Assembly (NCBI GenBank): GCA_034509735.1
Contig: JACGWO010000001.1
Coordinates: 9,998,854 to 10,062,853 of the forward strand
Source of the DNA: Sesamum alatum
Taxonomy: Eukaryota > Streptophyta > Magnoliopsida > Lamiales > Pedaliaceae
Length of the DNA: 64,000 bases
Reading direction: 5' to 3'
Part shown: positions 10,213 to 21,964 of the stretch, one piece after another
Layout of the letters: the number at the start of each line of letters is the position of its first letter
How positions within the stretch are numbered: the first letter of the stretch is position 1
Program-made: the position numbers and the translations under genes
The notes under the pieces: model-generated
Database searches by the model: none
What the model was told of the DNA's origin: nothing
What the model saw: only the letters and a program-made list of their open reading frames with translations

Positions 10213-10219
10213 TTTAGTT

Positions 10220-12291
10220 TTATGGCAGAAATGTTGGAGGTTTTCTGCTCTTTGTTGCCTGTTCGAACCCATAAGCAATTTCAATCAGTTTAGGCTCAGA
10301 ACCCTTCAATCCACCGAAACAAATGCCAGTTGGAACTCCTTCACTACCATATGCAGCAGGAACAGTGATTCCTGGAAACCCTCCAATTGCAAGAACTGGA
10401 GCAACACCTGCTCCAGCAGTCACCAATGCATCCAGCTTCTTCTGGACCATCAATTTCTCAAATCCGTTTCTCGTCAAATTTGTTAAGTCCCATAATGCTT
10501 TCTTCTCTGCAGTTCCAATCCCAATAGTTGCTTCAGAAGCCAAAAAGATTTCTTGGCCAAACTCTTTAATCATTTCCTGCAAAGACGTTTCAATGAAAAT
10601 ACGTATAAATTCACGATCCAAGATGTAATGCAAGTAAGTTTAAATATTTACTCGCATATCTAACTGCATTAGCATACCAAATCAGAGAATTTTTGGTTAA
10701 AGGCTATGATTTCTGCCAGGGACCGGACTGGGGAAGCCGTTAGCTCTTTCAGGTAAGCGTTCAAAGAAATTTTGAATTCAGCTAATAATGCTGTAGCCTC
10801 GCCGCTTAAAGTGGAGTTCAAAATTGTGTCGATATTGGCTATTTCCAAATTATCTACCAAGATGGCACCCTGCTGCCTGAAGTTGAAGAAAGTTGTATTT
10901 CGTATGAGCATGGTGTGATGATTAATGGAAAAACTATAATAAAAAGAGTAAAGCTTTCACCTTAATGTTTGGAAATGCTGCTCAAATGTTTGTTCAACAA
11001 GTTGATCAGAAAAAATAAAGAAAGGATTCCTTACGATGCCCAATCTCTTTCCCTTTAGTCCATTTGGTTTCAAGAATTGGGTGTAACCACCGTAGGGAAT
11101 ATACTGTGAGGCAATCCGGGTTGCTCGAGCATCATTATAGTCAAAGCCAACGATTGCATCAAGAACATGAACGGCGTCTGATACAGTCCTGCAGATAGGC
11201 CTGTTTATTCAAAATGTTAGAGAAGTTCATGAGGGAATCTATGAGCTAGCACATAATTTGACCAATGTGCAATCTGCTTTCCTAATTGGTAACTTTGATT
11301 ATGACTAATCTGAATGTAAAATACAACAATATGCAAACTTTGTTTTCTGACAAGAATGATGTTACACACAAAGAGGAAAAAAGACATACCCTACAGTGTC
11401 CTGCCTTGGACTAATTGGAATTACCCCAGCTCGACTTGTGAGACCAACGGTTGGTTTGATGCCCACCACGGCGTTGAAGCCAGAAGGGCATATTATCGAA
11501 CCATCAGTCTCAGTTCCCAGTGATATTGCCACCATGTTAGCAGCCACAGATATGGCTGATCCACTGCTCGAGCCACAAGGATCAGCCGACAGAACATAAG
11601 GATTCTGCACATTATTAGGGGGGGAAATCTCTTAGTGATTACTCAAAAACGCATGCAGATAGGTAGCTATTTTGTTTTTGCAATTGACAGAACAAAGGGC
11701 GAACGTTATTGAAAGCCAGTCTTGCAAATACAAGCATGATCATATATATAAGTTCACCTTTCCTTGGCCACCTCTGGCACTCCAGCCATTTGGGGCAGCT
11801 AAAGAGCGAAAACTGGCCCATTCACTCAAACTAGCCTTCCCAAGAATGATAGCTCCTGCTTTCCTCAGTTTTGTCACCACACCTGCATCTCGAGGCACAA
11901 CTGATCCCAACAACGCCAATGATCCAGCCGTCGTGTTAAGCTTATCTTTGGTAGAAATGTTATCTTTAAGCAGAATAGGAATACCATGCAGCCGGGATAA
12001 TGAACCAGGTGGCTTAGCCTTTCTTTCTTGGTCCGCCTTGTCGGCCAGATAAAGTGCATCAGGGTTGACTTCAATAACCCCTTTAAGAATGGGATTAAGC
12101 CGTTTGATCTCATTGAGGTAGAACTCAACGAGTTTCCTCGATGTCAGCTGGTTTTGCCGGAAAGCAGTCTGCAAATCTTGAATTGTGGCTTCCCTTACTG
12201 AAAGTGCATTGCATGTGTTGATGTGTGGGAGCCATACTAAAAAACTGAAGGCAAAAAGGCCAAGTAAAGCTAATGAGCGTTGAGCTTGCAT
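10220..12291 (-). CDS. Amidase signature family protein (tandem copy A)
   Basis: Five coding exons on the minus strand: 11758-12291, 11390-11604, 10961-11200, 10678-10876 and 10220-10576. They sum to 1,545 nt (514 residues), with GT-AG borders. Start chosen at MQAQRSLALLGLF because it opens a signal peptide ending near TCNA, so the protein probably enters the secretory pathway. The Ser-cisSer-Lys triad is intact: Lys in GIPILLKDNI, cis-Ser in CGSSSGSA, nucleophile in GTETDGSIICPS. The C-terminus has GGFPGITVPA and GICFGGLKGSEPKLIEIAY. The family hydrolyses carboxamides, and this type resembles Arabidopsis At4g34880, whose substrate I do not know. Head-to-tail with two paralogues; a foldback element abuts its stop. 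Confidence 0.9.
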
Positions 12292-12923
12292 AGTGTTTCT
12301 AGAATTGACCTGAATACTGATGGGTTGATTTACTTCCCCTCCATACAACCACAAACCCGGGATATATCATCTGTGGTTCCTATGTGATGCTATTTGATCT
12401 GAAAATGACTAGAAAAGTGTTACTTTTCATTTTCTAATTGTATCCTAGCATAAACTAATTTCTCGAGATCTATAACCAAGTCAAACTTAATTGAAAAAAT
12501 GGAAAGTTTCGCAACAAGCGTTTGACAATTTCTGTATGTCTGCCGCCTATTTCTGATGTTATGCATGGACTTATTTATATATAGCAGGCCTGGTTTCTTT
12601 GTTTCTGGTTAGGGCCGTTAGGCAACTTCAAACAGAGATTTGAAGTTGTGGGAAACAATTGAGCGAGTCAGAACAAGACCTATCATGTTAAGACAGCCGA
12701 AACGAAAAAGGTAGAACAAGCAGACTAGGTAGCAAAAGTTTACGTAGTTTGTCTCAATGAAAGCGCACATCCATGGTCAAAAACATGTTTACGCAGAATC
12801 AACTGATTAAGGAAAACGCCCCTGATTTTCAAAGTTTTAATGACAGTAACTGCTTATGCAACAGTACATACATTGAGTTCAAGACAACAGAAAACAGATT
12901 GAAATGGAGTAATCTACGGCCTC
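12292..12923. other. Spacer between amidase copies A and B, promoter of copy A
   Basis: Contains a TTTATATATA stretch at about 12574-12583, some 285 bp upstream of the copy A ATG, which could be its TATA box. The right part should hold the 3' untranslated region of copy B. No coding sequence is supported. Confidence 0.4.
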
Positions 12924-15683
12924 CTAGCTACCACCAAGAGGAGGAGGCCGGCGAACGTTTGTAGCTTTTTCAAAAGCGTATGATATTTCAATCAGCTTTG
13001 GCTCACTGCCCTTTAATCCCCCAAAACAGATTCCAAAGGGCATCCCGTCAGATGCATAGCCAGCTGGGACAGTTATTGCTGGATACCCTCCAATTGCAAA
13101 TACCGGACAAGCACGCGAGCCTGGTGTCATTAATGCATCTAAACCATTCTCCTTCATTAATTTCTCGAACCCGTTGCATGAAAGATTTTCTAACTTCTCG
13201 AGTATGGCCTTCTCGTGCTCTCCTAAGCCATCTGTCTTCTCAGCTGCTATGAAAGTATGTGGATCATACTCTGTGAGCTTTTCCGGAGATTGCATTAGCT
13301 CTATTAGAGTTATTACTTCAATAGAGGTCTGAAAACAGCATACTCTTTTCTAAACTTCAAATTTAAGCTCCGCAAGTGGATCGATCTGACAGTAAGAAAC
13401 TGTCAGTAGCCGTTTAACTCCAAAACTGGAAGATGTTTATCACATAAGTGGAAAAGGAAAATTTCCAATCCAGTTGTAAAATTTTGACTTGTCAAGGGAT
13501 ACTCCTCCTGGTCAGGCTCGGCCATTATCCTTACCATACCATCTTCGAAAATGTCTATTTAGCTGTACTAAGTTGTAAATGAAGAGTAAAATTCAAGCCA
13601 AGTTGACAGAAAATCATGTACAAATGAGAAACATGAGCAAAGTATGAATTTTACAACTTGAAGTGGAGTTACATACCAACTCTGCGTTGCTCTCATTGAA
13701 GGCAATAATATCTGCTAAAGACCGCACGGGAGAATCGACCAGCTCTTTCAGGTAAATATTTATAGCTGCCTTGAACTCAGCCATCATAATAGAAACTTCA
13801 CCACTATGATTGGGTTCCAGAATTATCTCTATATCATCTATCTTCAAGTTGTCTACGACTTCTGCGCCTCTCTTCCTTCATTACGAGATCACAACAGTTT
13901 GGTACATTTAGAAAACTAACTTCTTCCAGTATAAAATTAAGCACCTACACAAAGTTTTGTGGTATACCAATCTTTTTCTATGTACGGTCCCTCAGATTTC
14001 TCTGGACCGACACATTACCTAAAACAAAAACAAAAATTCAGATTTGAGATGCATTAATAATACCTGCATGTATCTACATGAAGCTCAAATGCTGCAAGTT
14101 CAGCAGTATCAAGTACTTTTTCCACAAAAGGATGTCTGACAATTCCAAGCCTCTTTCCTTTCAAACCATTTTCATCAAGAAACTGCTTATAGCCACCTTC
14201 AGGAATAAACTTAGCCCCCTCGCTCGTTGCTTCATCTCTTGGGTCCAAACCTGCAATCACATCAAGCACATAAACTGCATCTGATACAGTCCTGCAAATG
14301 GGCCTGCACAACATTCAGGGAAAATGAGCATCAGTCTTTAATTCCACGAGACACTCATTAATACTCTGTTCCTAATTTTCTCACAAATTTGACTTCTCTA
14401 CTAGCTTATTGACATATATTGACCGCTAACTAAGGGATGAAACATGTCGAGTATCAGGGGTTACCCGACTGTGTCCCAGCGAGGTGTCATAGGTATAACC
14501 CCTGCTCGGCTTGTGAGGCCTACAGTTGGTTTGAGCCCCACGACTGAGTTATGATCTGAAGGGCAGATGATGGAGCTGTGAGTTTCAGTCCCTAGTGCAA
14601 CCAACACCATGTTTGCAGCCACTGATATTGCAGATCCACTGCTTGATCCACATGGCGTTCCTGAGGGTACATATGAATTCTGTATTGTCGGAAAAGAAAT
14701 GGTATTTGCTATTAAGGGAGAGCAACATGGATCAGATCATATAAACATGGATGAAAAGCTGGTGAGTGAAAATCAGCACAGGAATCATTCATTAAGATCA
14801 TATTATAATCCACTGTCCGATCACTCCAGATTCCTTCTTCCAGCCTTGGAACTGCTTAGACGTGCCACCTTCATTTCAGAAAAGCTAGTCTTCCTCGAAT
14901 TCTAAATAATTTTCTTTTGTTTTTGCTGAATTTTATTCTTCTTTTTACTTTGCTTTATCAAATCCTAGAATCAGACAGACTGCAAAACTACTTAGATTTC
15001 GCCTCCTAGTGTGAAAACCACTATGCAGAACATTTTGCAATGTCTACGCTATTATGTCTACAGGGTTTGTACAAAATAATATTAATTTTTGAAATAGGAA
15101 AGATTCAATGTGAACTCCATTATTATTCAATATAAGCACACTAATTATACCCTTTAAGCCATAAAGTTTGGTAATGGTAAGACATTATTAGCGTATTGAT
15201 GTGGGATTTGGAGGTACAAACCACTCCTTGTCCGGCCCTCGCGCACCAGCCGTTTGGAACTCCGCTGAGAGAGCGAAACTTGTACCACTCGCTCAGACTA
15301 GCTTTGCCCAAAATGATGGCTCCAGCCTTCCTCAGCCGCTCCACCACCCCAGCATCCCGGCCCACCTTCGACCCCAGCAACGCGTACGAACCGGCCGTGG
15401 TGTTCAACTTGTCATTCGTCCCAATGGTGTCCTTGAGGAGCACCGGAATGCCGTGCAGCTCACCCAATCCCATTTTACTCCTCTCCTTCTCCCTGTCGGA
15501 TTCATCCGCTAGTTGCTGAGCGTCAGGGTTCACCTCTATAACCCCGCGCAGCACCGGATTCAGGGTCTCGATCTGGTGCAAGTAGAAGTCGACTAGCTTT
15601 CTTGCAGTGAGTCTGCCTTCAGCGAATGCCTGTTGAATTTCTTCTATAGTGGCTTCTTCTATTGTAAAATCCAACCCTTCCAT
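12924..15683 (-). CDS. Amidase signature family protein (tandem copy B)
   Basis: Five exons on the minus strand: 15222-15683, 14465-14679, 14064-14303, 13677-13875 and 12924-13328. They sum to 1,521 nt (506 residues). Internal exon lengths (215, 240, 199) equal those of copy A. Catalytic Lys (GIPVLLKDTI), cis-Ser (CGSSSGSA) and nucleophilic Ser are present, but the nucleophile motif reads GTETHSSIICPS where copies A and C have GTETDGS. The start MEGLDFTIEEAT gives no signal peptide, unlike A and C; an unseen upstream exon is possible. Exon 5 begins with about 12 residues (TSIEVITLIELM) absent from the paralogues, so its acceptor is less certain. Substrate unknown. Confidence 0.85.
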
Positions 15684-16425
15684 GTTGGCTTGTTCTGTAA
15701 CTTCTTAGAGTACCTGATTTTTGCACCTGGTTTGTTGATAAACCTCGTACCGTTGACTTTTGATTGCTCACAAAAGACAGAAGAGGAAGAAGTTTGGAGG
15801 GCCGCCGAAGTGATTTCTTCATTAACAGACAAAAGCACCGCCAAGAGCGCCAAATGTGACTCACAAGTGTACAAGAAAACGTTTTTACTCGAGATTTGGT
15901 TAAATTACAAACAGAAAATTGTAATTTTTGTTCCCAAAGCCTTGCACTTATAATCCTAAGCTTAACATAAAAATTTGTAGTTTTTTTTTTTTTTTTCCAG
16001 TATTAATGTAATTTTTGGGTGGAAACACTAAATTATCAACTTTGTCATCCCTATTTTTCTTTAATTTTAAAAAGAATGAAAATTTGTAAAAGTAATTATC
16101 ACTTGGGCCATAGAAAAATTCAAAAAAATTTAAGTAAACAAAATTATAATTCATCGTACACAAATATATTTTGACTAGTCATCAGACGGTCATTAAAATT
16201 AAAAATAGTAATTATTCTCCAAACAACGATGAGTACTTGTAATTATATCAAACTTCATGAGAGCTCGTTAGTATTTAGTAATTTACCTTAAAATTAAATA
16301 CTTATGTATCTTTTTAAGTTTCAACCTGAATTCTTGAACTAAAGCATCCGAGGTTTGAATCTGAACACAAGCAAAGTACAGAAAGGTTTTTGCTGGATTT
16401 GACAATGCGTGAAGCATTAGGAACA
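15684..16425. other. Spacer between amidase copies B and C
   Basis: About 740 bp of AT-rich DNA serving as the promoter side of copy B and the 3' side of copy C. Short frames on either strand show no family pattern. A T-run lies at about 15980-15998. Confidence 0.4.
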
Positions 16426-18689
16426 TTACACAAAAGCTAAGTCAATTGATATAGAAGGAGGCGGCTTCCGAATTAGAGTGGCTTGTTCAAACGCATAAGC
16501 AATCTCAATCAGTGTAGGTTCCGTGCCTCTCAGGCCACCGAAGAAAATGCCGAACGGCATGCCATCTGAGTCATACCCGGCCGGGACCGTGATTGCTGGA
16601 AACCCCCCCATTGCTAGAACAGTTGATGCATCCGAACCCAGTGTCACAATTGCATCCAAAGCATTTTCCAGCATCAGCTTCTCAAGCCCGTCTCGCGACA
16701 GGTTCTCCATCATTTCTATAGCCTGTCTCTCTTCCTCTCCTATCCCATTTGTTGACTCCGCAGCTATTAGAAGATCCTGACCGAATTCCTCATTTCTTTC
16801 CTGCAACAACCAGTATATCGTTCAGAACGCATTTCATGCGAAAAAACTGAATGATAGCACTAAACCAACATGAAACGACATCAGTATACTGAGGACAAAC
16901 CAAATCAGGATTGTTCTGGTTGAAGTTTATAATGTCAGACAATGACCTCACTGGAGAAGTGATTTGTTCTCTCAAATAGTCGTTTAGCGTAAGCTTGAAC
17001 TCAGCCATCAAAGCCAATGCCTCTCCGCATAGTAAAGGGTTCAGGATCACATCAATGTTTGGTATCTCCAAATTATCTAGTATGATCGCCCCCTTCTCCC
17101 TTGAGATGCAAAACAACCCAATATATTATTCGATGATGCTTGCATGGAGCAGGATTTGAAATTCTAATTCGTCTCAACTACGTTCAAACTTTACCTTAGG
17201 GTTTGAAGGTGGCCCTCAAAAACTGGACTCGATACAGATATTCTTGAAAGGGCCAAGAATGGATGTTTTACGACACCCAATCTCTTTCCCTTGAGCCCAT
17301 CTTCATTGAGAAACTGTGTATAGCCACCCAGGGGAATGAACTTGGCAGCCGCCTTTGTGGCTTCCGAGTCCCTTGGATCAAAGCCCACGATTGAATCCAG
17401 CACATAAACAGCATCAGAAACTGTTCTGCATACCGGCCTGGATTCATTTGCATAATAAGCTATGGTCCAGGTAGCAAGAATACTAGAAATGTTATAAGCT
17501 AGAATTTGGGATTAAACGATATACAAGATGGAAAATAGATTTTGCAAATGGAATTACCCAACGGTGTCCTGTCTTGGTGACATGGGGATAACACCAGCTC
17601 GGCTAGTGAGTCCAACAGTCGGCTTGAGAGCAACGACAGAATTATGATCGCCAGGGCAGATGAGTGATCCATCAGTCTCCGTCCCCAGCGATACCATGAC
17701 CATGTTTGCTGCTACTGATATTGCTGATCCACTACTTGAACCGCATGGATCTCCGCCTTTGACATAAGGATTCTGGATTTGGTCACCACAAAGGAAAACA
17801 AATTATATGACAGACTCATCAACCATCCATTGCAAAAGCTATAGTCATAGCTAAGCACCAACAACCCAATCTCAATAGGTAAATTGAATTCCCCAACTCA
17901 AGTGCCACACAAATGATCCTCATGAATTTCATTTCTCATATGTTATAACGTCCTAAATAAAATACATGATATTATTTTTATACACAGTTGTGTTGTGTGT
18001 GTATTGGATGGAGTGAAAGATCGGAATAGTATTATCCCATTATTAAAATGGCTGTTAAAAAGGTCAATTCTTCAGCTATAACAATTATCTAAATTGCAAG
18101 TACTGTTCCATGAAAACCAAATAGGGGAGAGAGAGACTAACCACACCCTGGCCAGCTCTGGCACACCACCCATTGGGGATACCGAGCGACCGGAAGTTGT
18201 ACCACTCACTCATACTCGCCTTTCCCAAAATCACCGCGCCCGCATTCCTCAGCCGCTGCACCACACCCGCGTCACGTGGCGCCACCGCCCCCAGCAGAGC
18301 GTACGAACCAGCCGTAGTGTTAAGCTTGTCCCTGGTAGCTATACTGTCCTTCAAGAGCACCGGAATACCGTGGAGAGCTGGACGGCTGCCATTGTTCCCC
18401 TCCCTCTCAATATCAGCCCTGTCCGCTTGATGAACCGCGTCCGGGTTCACTTCGATTACGCTGCGAAGCTCCGGATTCAGACTTTCGATGCGGTTCAAGT
18501 AGTAGTCAACGAGCGGCGGGAGGTGAGCTTCTTCTCGGTGAATGCGCGCTGTACGTCCTTGATGGTCGCTTCTTGTATTGTGAAATCATGGGCATTGATC
18601 TTGAAAAGTGGGCCTGAGAAAAGAAGAAGTAGAAGAATGATGAGGGGCTGGGAGAGGAGAAATGACGGGTCCCATCTGATCTTCTCCAT
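16426..18689 (-). CDS. Amidase signature family gene (tandem copy C) with exon 1 frameshift
   Basis: Five exons on the minus strand: 18142-18689, 17558-17772, 17195-17437, 16901-17099 and 16426-16800. They total 1,580 nt, one short of a multiple of three. From MEKIRWDPSFLLSQ the signal peptide and HDFTIQEATIKDVQRAF are in frame up to KKLTSR; one base is then missing near 18511-18520, so that LVDYYLNRI continues in another frame. The rest is intact, with Lys in GIPVLLKDSI, CGSSSGSA and GTETDGSLICPG. Either the copy is a young pseudogene or the base is an assembly error. Restarting at Met 18498 would lose the N-terminus. Confidence 0.8.
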
Positions 18690-19158
18690 GGCCTTTGTGT
18701 TTCTCACAAGCTTCCTTCTTTCCTCTCTGTGTTCTGGTGGTGGTGGATAAGGATAACCCGATAAAGTCAACTCAGGTTTCCCGTCAAACCAATTTAATGG
18801 GCTTGAATTTAATTAACTTTCGATCTAATAATTCTCACTTTCTAGCAGTCGATTAATATTTGATTAGAACTAATTAAAAAGGTCAAGATAGTGTTTCAAT
18901 GAGAGAAAATATAATGTTTCAGGAGGCGCTGTAATGCAAAGTAACATCTTATTCCAGCCTGTGTGAATATAAATGTTTCAGGCGCTGAGAGTTCATATTT
19001 TACATCTATCCATCCTCTTCCACTCAACAAGCAACCAAAATACATACATAGACATAACGGGGGACCTCTTCAATCTCTAGCCTTCATATTACAATCGTAA
19101 AAGCAAACATAAGAAAGAACCAACATGTATGTAATGATCCTGAACAGAGGTAATGAAA
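18690..19158. other. Spacer between amidase copy C and the Ole e 1-type gene
   Basis: Holds the promoter side of copy C and the 3' untranslated region of the Ole e 1-type gene. The motif TGTTTCAGGNGGCGCT / TGTTTCAGGCGCTGAG occurs twice (about 18916 and 18973). No coding sequence is seen. Confidence 0.4.
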
Positions 19159-20722
19159 TCACTTGCAAGAAGTGAATCTGCAAGTGGCGTTAGTGCCGGT
19201 GCCTGAATTTGCCCTCATGAAGCTCAAAGCGGTGTGGAGGACATGTCGGGTCGATCCCATCAGCGCCCAATTCATGTGCTGGATGACACCAAGAGGGTGA
19301 TACGGGAACTGGACGCTGTTGTAGGAGTTGAGAAGTGCAGTCGTCGCTTCTCTGAGGAGGGTTCTATAGGGGTCCCCTCTTCCCCTCATACCTTGCCACA
19401 GGGTCATATCTGTCCCGTATTTATGGGCAGCAATCAGCCCGAAAACCACAGCCACTTTCGTGTCCGGGGTCACCACCTTCCAGTAGCATCTGTGTTCGGG
19501 CATCATCCATTGCCTACAACACAACAAGTACCAAACTTGATTAGCTGCACTTATGATTAAAAAAAAAAAAAAAAAAAGTAAGATGAAACCTACAAACAAA
19601 TATTCTGTCATAAGCACATTTGTCAATTATGTTTAACACTAAGATTTCTCCTCAGATCATCCGAAATTTTGTGATATAAAACATGGTGCAGAAATTTCAA
19701 GATCAACTCACTGGTATGGGCAAGCTGAAGCTTCCAAGAATGGTGCTGGAGGCATTGGAGGCAACTGAGGAACTGGCTGCTGAGGTGCCGGTGGCGGCAT
19801 AACTGGTGGAGGATTGGAAGGGGAAACCGGGTTGGGGGGAGCAGCATTCGAGCAAAAGGACATGGGCTGTCCAGGCTGAGCAAGCAATGGATCCACCGTG
19901 TACATTGCAGTGTCAAACATATCGAACATGAGTCTTAGATGCTTGGGTGGACCAGCTACGGCCCCACAGCCATTTGATCCTTGCCCGTTGCCCAAAACTT
20001 GGGTGTAGCAGCCACTCAGGTTTGGTGTGCCTTCAAACCTCATTGCGTAGTTTCCTACCCAATTTGTGGTTTCTTCTCCCCACGTTGTGAATTGCCCATC
20101 ACTGCCTGGACAGGCCATTGTCACTTTAACTCCTGCATACAACAATATTCAACTCACTGTAAATAATAGCAAATTTCATTGAAGATCGCCGCTCCTTAGT
20201 TACAGCAAAACCTCAGGAATTAGTCTTAGCTAATAGCTTAAGTTATCAATCATTAGTTAATGCTGACTCTGAGATCTGCTTATCTGTAGTTCTTCATTGA
20301 TTTCACTTCCTCAGAAACAGGAAAAAAAAAAAAAAGAATTAGGATTCAAGAATCCCCACATTTAAGATTAAAAACTATAACTTTACCAGGTATAAAACTA
20401 TGTTATAGGAGTAGTCACTGTAATGAAAGTTGGCCCACCAGATATACATTAATGTTTCAGATTCATGTAACAAAGAACACTTGAGTGATTACTCACCAAC
20501 TATGTGCAACAAAGAAACATAAATCCCAACTCCACACACAGAAACAAAATGCAAGAACCATAGAAACGCACCGTATAAGGGATAATCGAAAAGGGATATC
20601 TGGTCATCTTTACATTGGTCACAGAACACTGTCCCAGTGACCATGGCATCTCCATGAGCTCCATGAATGGCTGCTGCAACAATGAGAAAAGCTGTGAAGA
20701 AAAGCTTCTTTGACCAATCCAT
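19159..20722 (-). CDS. Secreted Ole e 1-like / proline-rich cell-wall protein
   Basis: Three exons on the minus strand (20572-20722, 19712-20132, 19159-19513; 927 nt, 308 residues). A signal peptide (MDWSKKLFFTAFLIVAAA) precedes an Ole e 1-type domain with GTVFCDQCKDD, VKVTMAC and GCYTQVLG. A linker of about 45 residues is rich in Pro (SNPPPVMPPPAPQQ). The C-terminal domain, starting CPYQQWMMPEHRCYW and including VAVVFGLIAAHKYG, TLLREATTALLNSY and FMRANSG, ends in Cys-rich CRFTSCK. Several plant pollen Ole e 1/extensin-family proteins have this three-part form. A structural or signalling role in the wall is likely but not shown by the sequence. Confidence 0.87.
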
Positions 20723-21523
20723 GAACTCTGATCAGAAGCTGTGAGCAGATGAAAAAGCTGCCAAGACAAGAATAAGTAGTAGAGGCTGTAAAGAGAAATC
20801 TTGGTGTGAATGAATGTGAATAAGCACTGATCTAAGGAAAAAAGAAAAGTTGGCACTAATAATCAGTGCTGTTGCTTCAACTCTCAACTGCCTGCATTTA
20901 TGAGCTAGGGACTGAAACAAGTGTCTTCTGAGATCAAGGGGAAAGGTACGGATTTGCATTTAAGGCTGCTGGAATTGTTAGAATCCAGCTTCTATCAATA
21001 TCCATTAAGTTGCACCTTCTTTTTTCAAATTAACTTATGATAAAAGTTGCACTTAGTTTGAAATGACTCCCACAAGGTTTCAGCGCTTAATTCATTCTCC
21101 CTTTAGGAGGAATGAAAAGGGACATGGATTTAAATCCCCCCATCAACCTTTGCCTGCTTTCTATTAATTCCGGAATATTACTATTTCTTTGGCAGCTTTC
21201 TATTTAATCCAATAAACGTTTTTCAAGAAAAGAAACTATATTAGTGGTAAACGGGTTAATTAGAGACGAATTAAGCGAATGAAGGAAAGAAGCCATGCCT
21301 AATGACAGTCAAGAAAGTAGTTCTACTGTAAAAATCATGTGCCAACAAGGTTCTATATGCATGGGGTGGCATTAAAACCCATTCATTCCCCCTGTCAAAT
21401 AAGGCTTGTAGCAGTAATTAGTAGAATTTCAAGAACTGAACTTAGTTAAAGGCCCTATGTTTTTAGACTCATTTCCTTAATTTTCTTTTCTGTGTTTTTC
21501 ATATTTTATGTTTTGTGTTTCAG
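20723..21523. other. Upstream region of the Ole e 1-type gene
   Basis: AT-rich promoter-side DNA without recognisable coding sequence or complete repeat. Core promoter elements are not obvious. Confidence 0.4.
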
Positions 21524-21620
21524 AGATGAGCGGCAGCTGTTGAAATTGTGTGTTTCTAGAAGAGGATGGCGTGGGATGCTTCTATACCAACTATTTGGAA
21601 TTGACCCTGTTGAGAGGTAG
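21524..21620 (+). other. Orphan exon-like remnant (gene not recognised)
   Basis: After a well-formed acceptor (TTTTGTGTTTCAG, preceded by a T-rich tract) the plus strand reads, from 21525, DERQLLKLCVSRRGWRGM and then LLYQLFGIDPVER before a TAG at 21618-21620. The composition is protein-like and unlike the surrounding AT-rich DNA. I see no upstream exon on this strand before the Ole e 1-type promoter. It may be the last exon of a lost or unrecognised gene. I do not know the family. Confidence 0.3.
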
Positions 21621-21964
21621 TGCAGTTGCACATTGCAATTAAAGTCAAACTACCATGATCATCTGGGATCCTTCCGTGGAAAATTTTGAAGAATTTATTA
21701 CATGAATGTAACTTGTGGTTGCATCTCATAATGATACTATCTAACTAGTATCCAACTCCTACGAAGGTTCCATTCGAATTGTGCAGTACTGCAGTTTGTA
21801 AGAAAATGCTTGTTCATTCCTGTGGCGAATTCCATCCATGAATCAGGATCCACCACCTCTTACAATTCAGCCACAGGGGAAAGTTGAGAAACCAAACTCA
21901 ATAACATTGGAGCATGTCGTTGATAATAAAAGAGAAAATAGTAATTGGCAACATGGCGCAAGCA

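Noticed and set aside
10261..10270. GTTCGAACCC resembling a tRNA or SINE box B
   Set aside because: It lies in the coding sequence of amidase exon 5, with no box A or cloverleaf around it.
15659..15874. Possible upstream exon giving amidase copy B a signal peptide
   Set aside because: The frame at 15659-15874 has a hydrophobic stretch, but it overlaps the copy B start in another frame and I see no splice sites joining the two convincingly.
18094..18750. 218-codon plus-strand frame opposite amidase copy C
   Set aside because: It is a shadow of amidase exon 1 and shows no independent family pattern.
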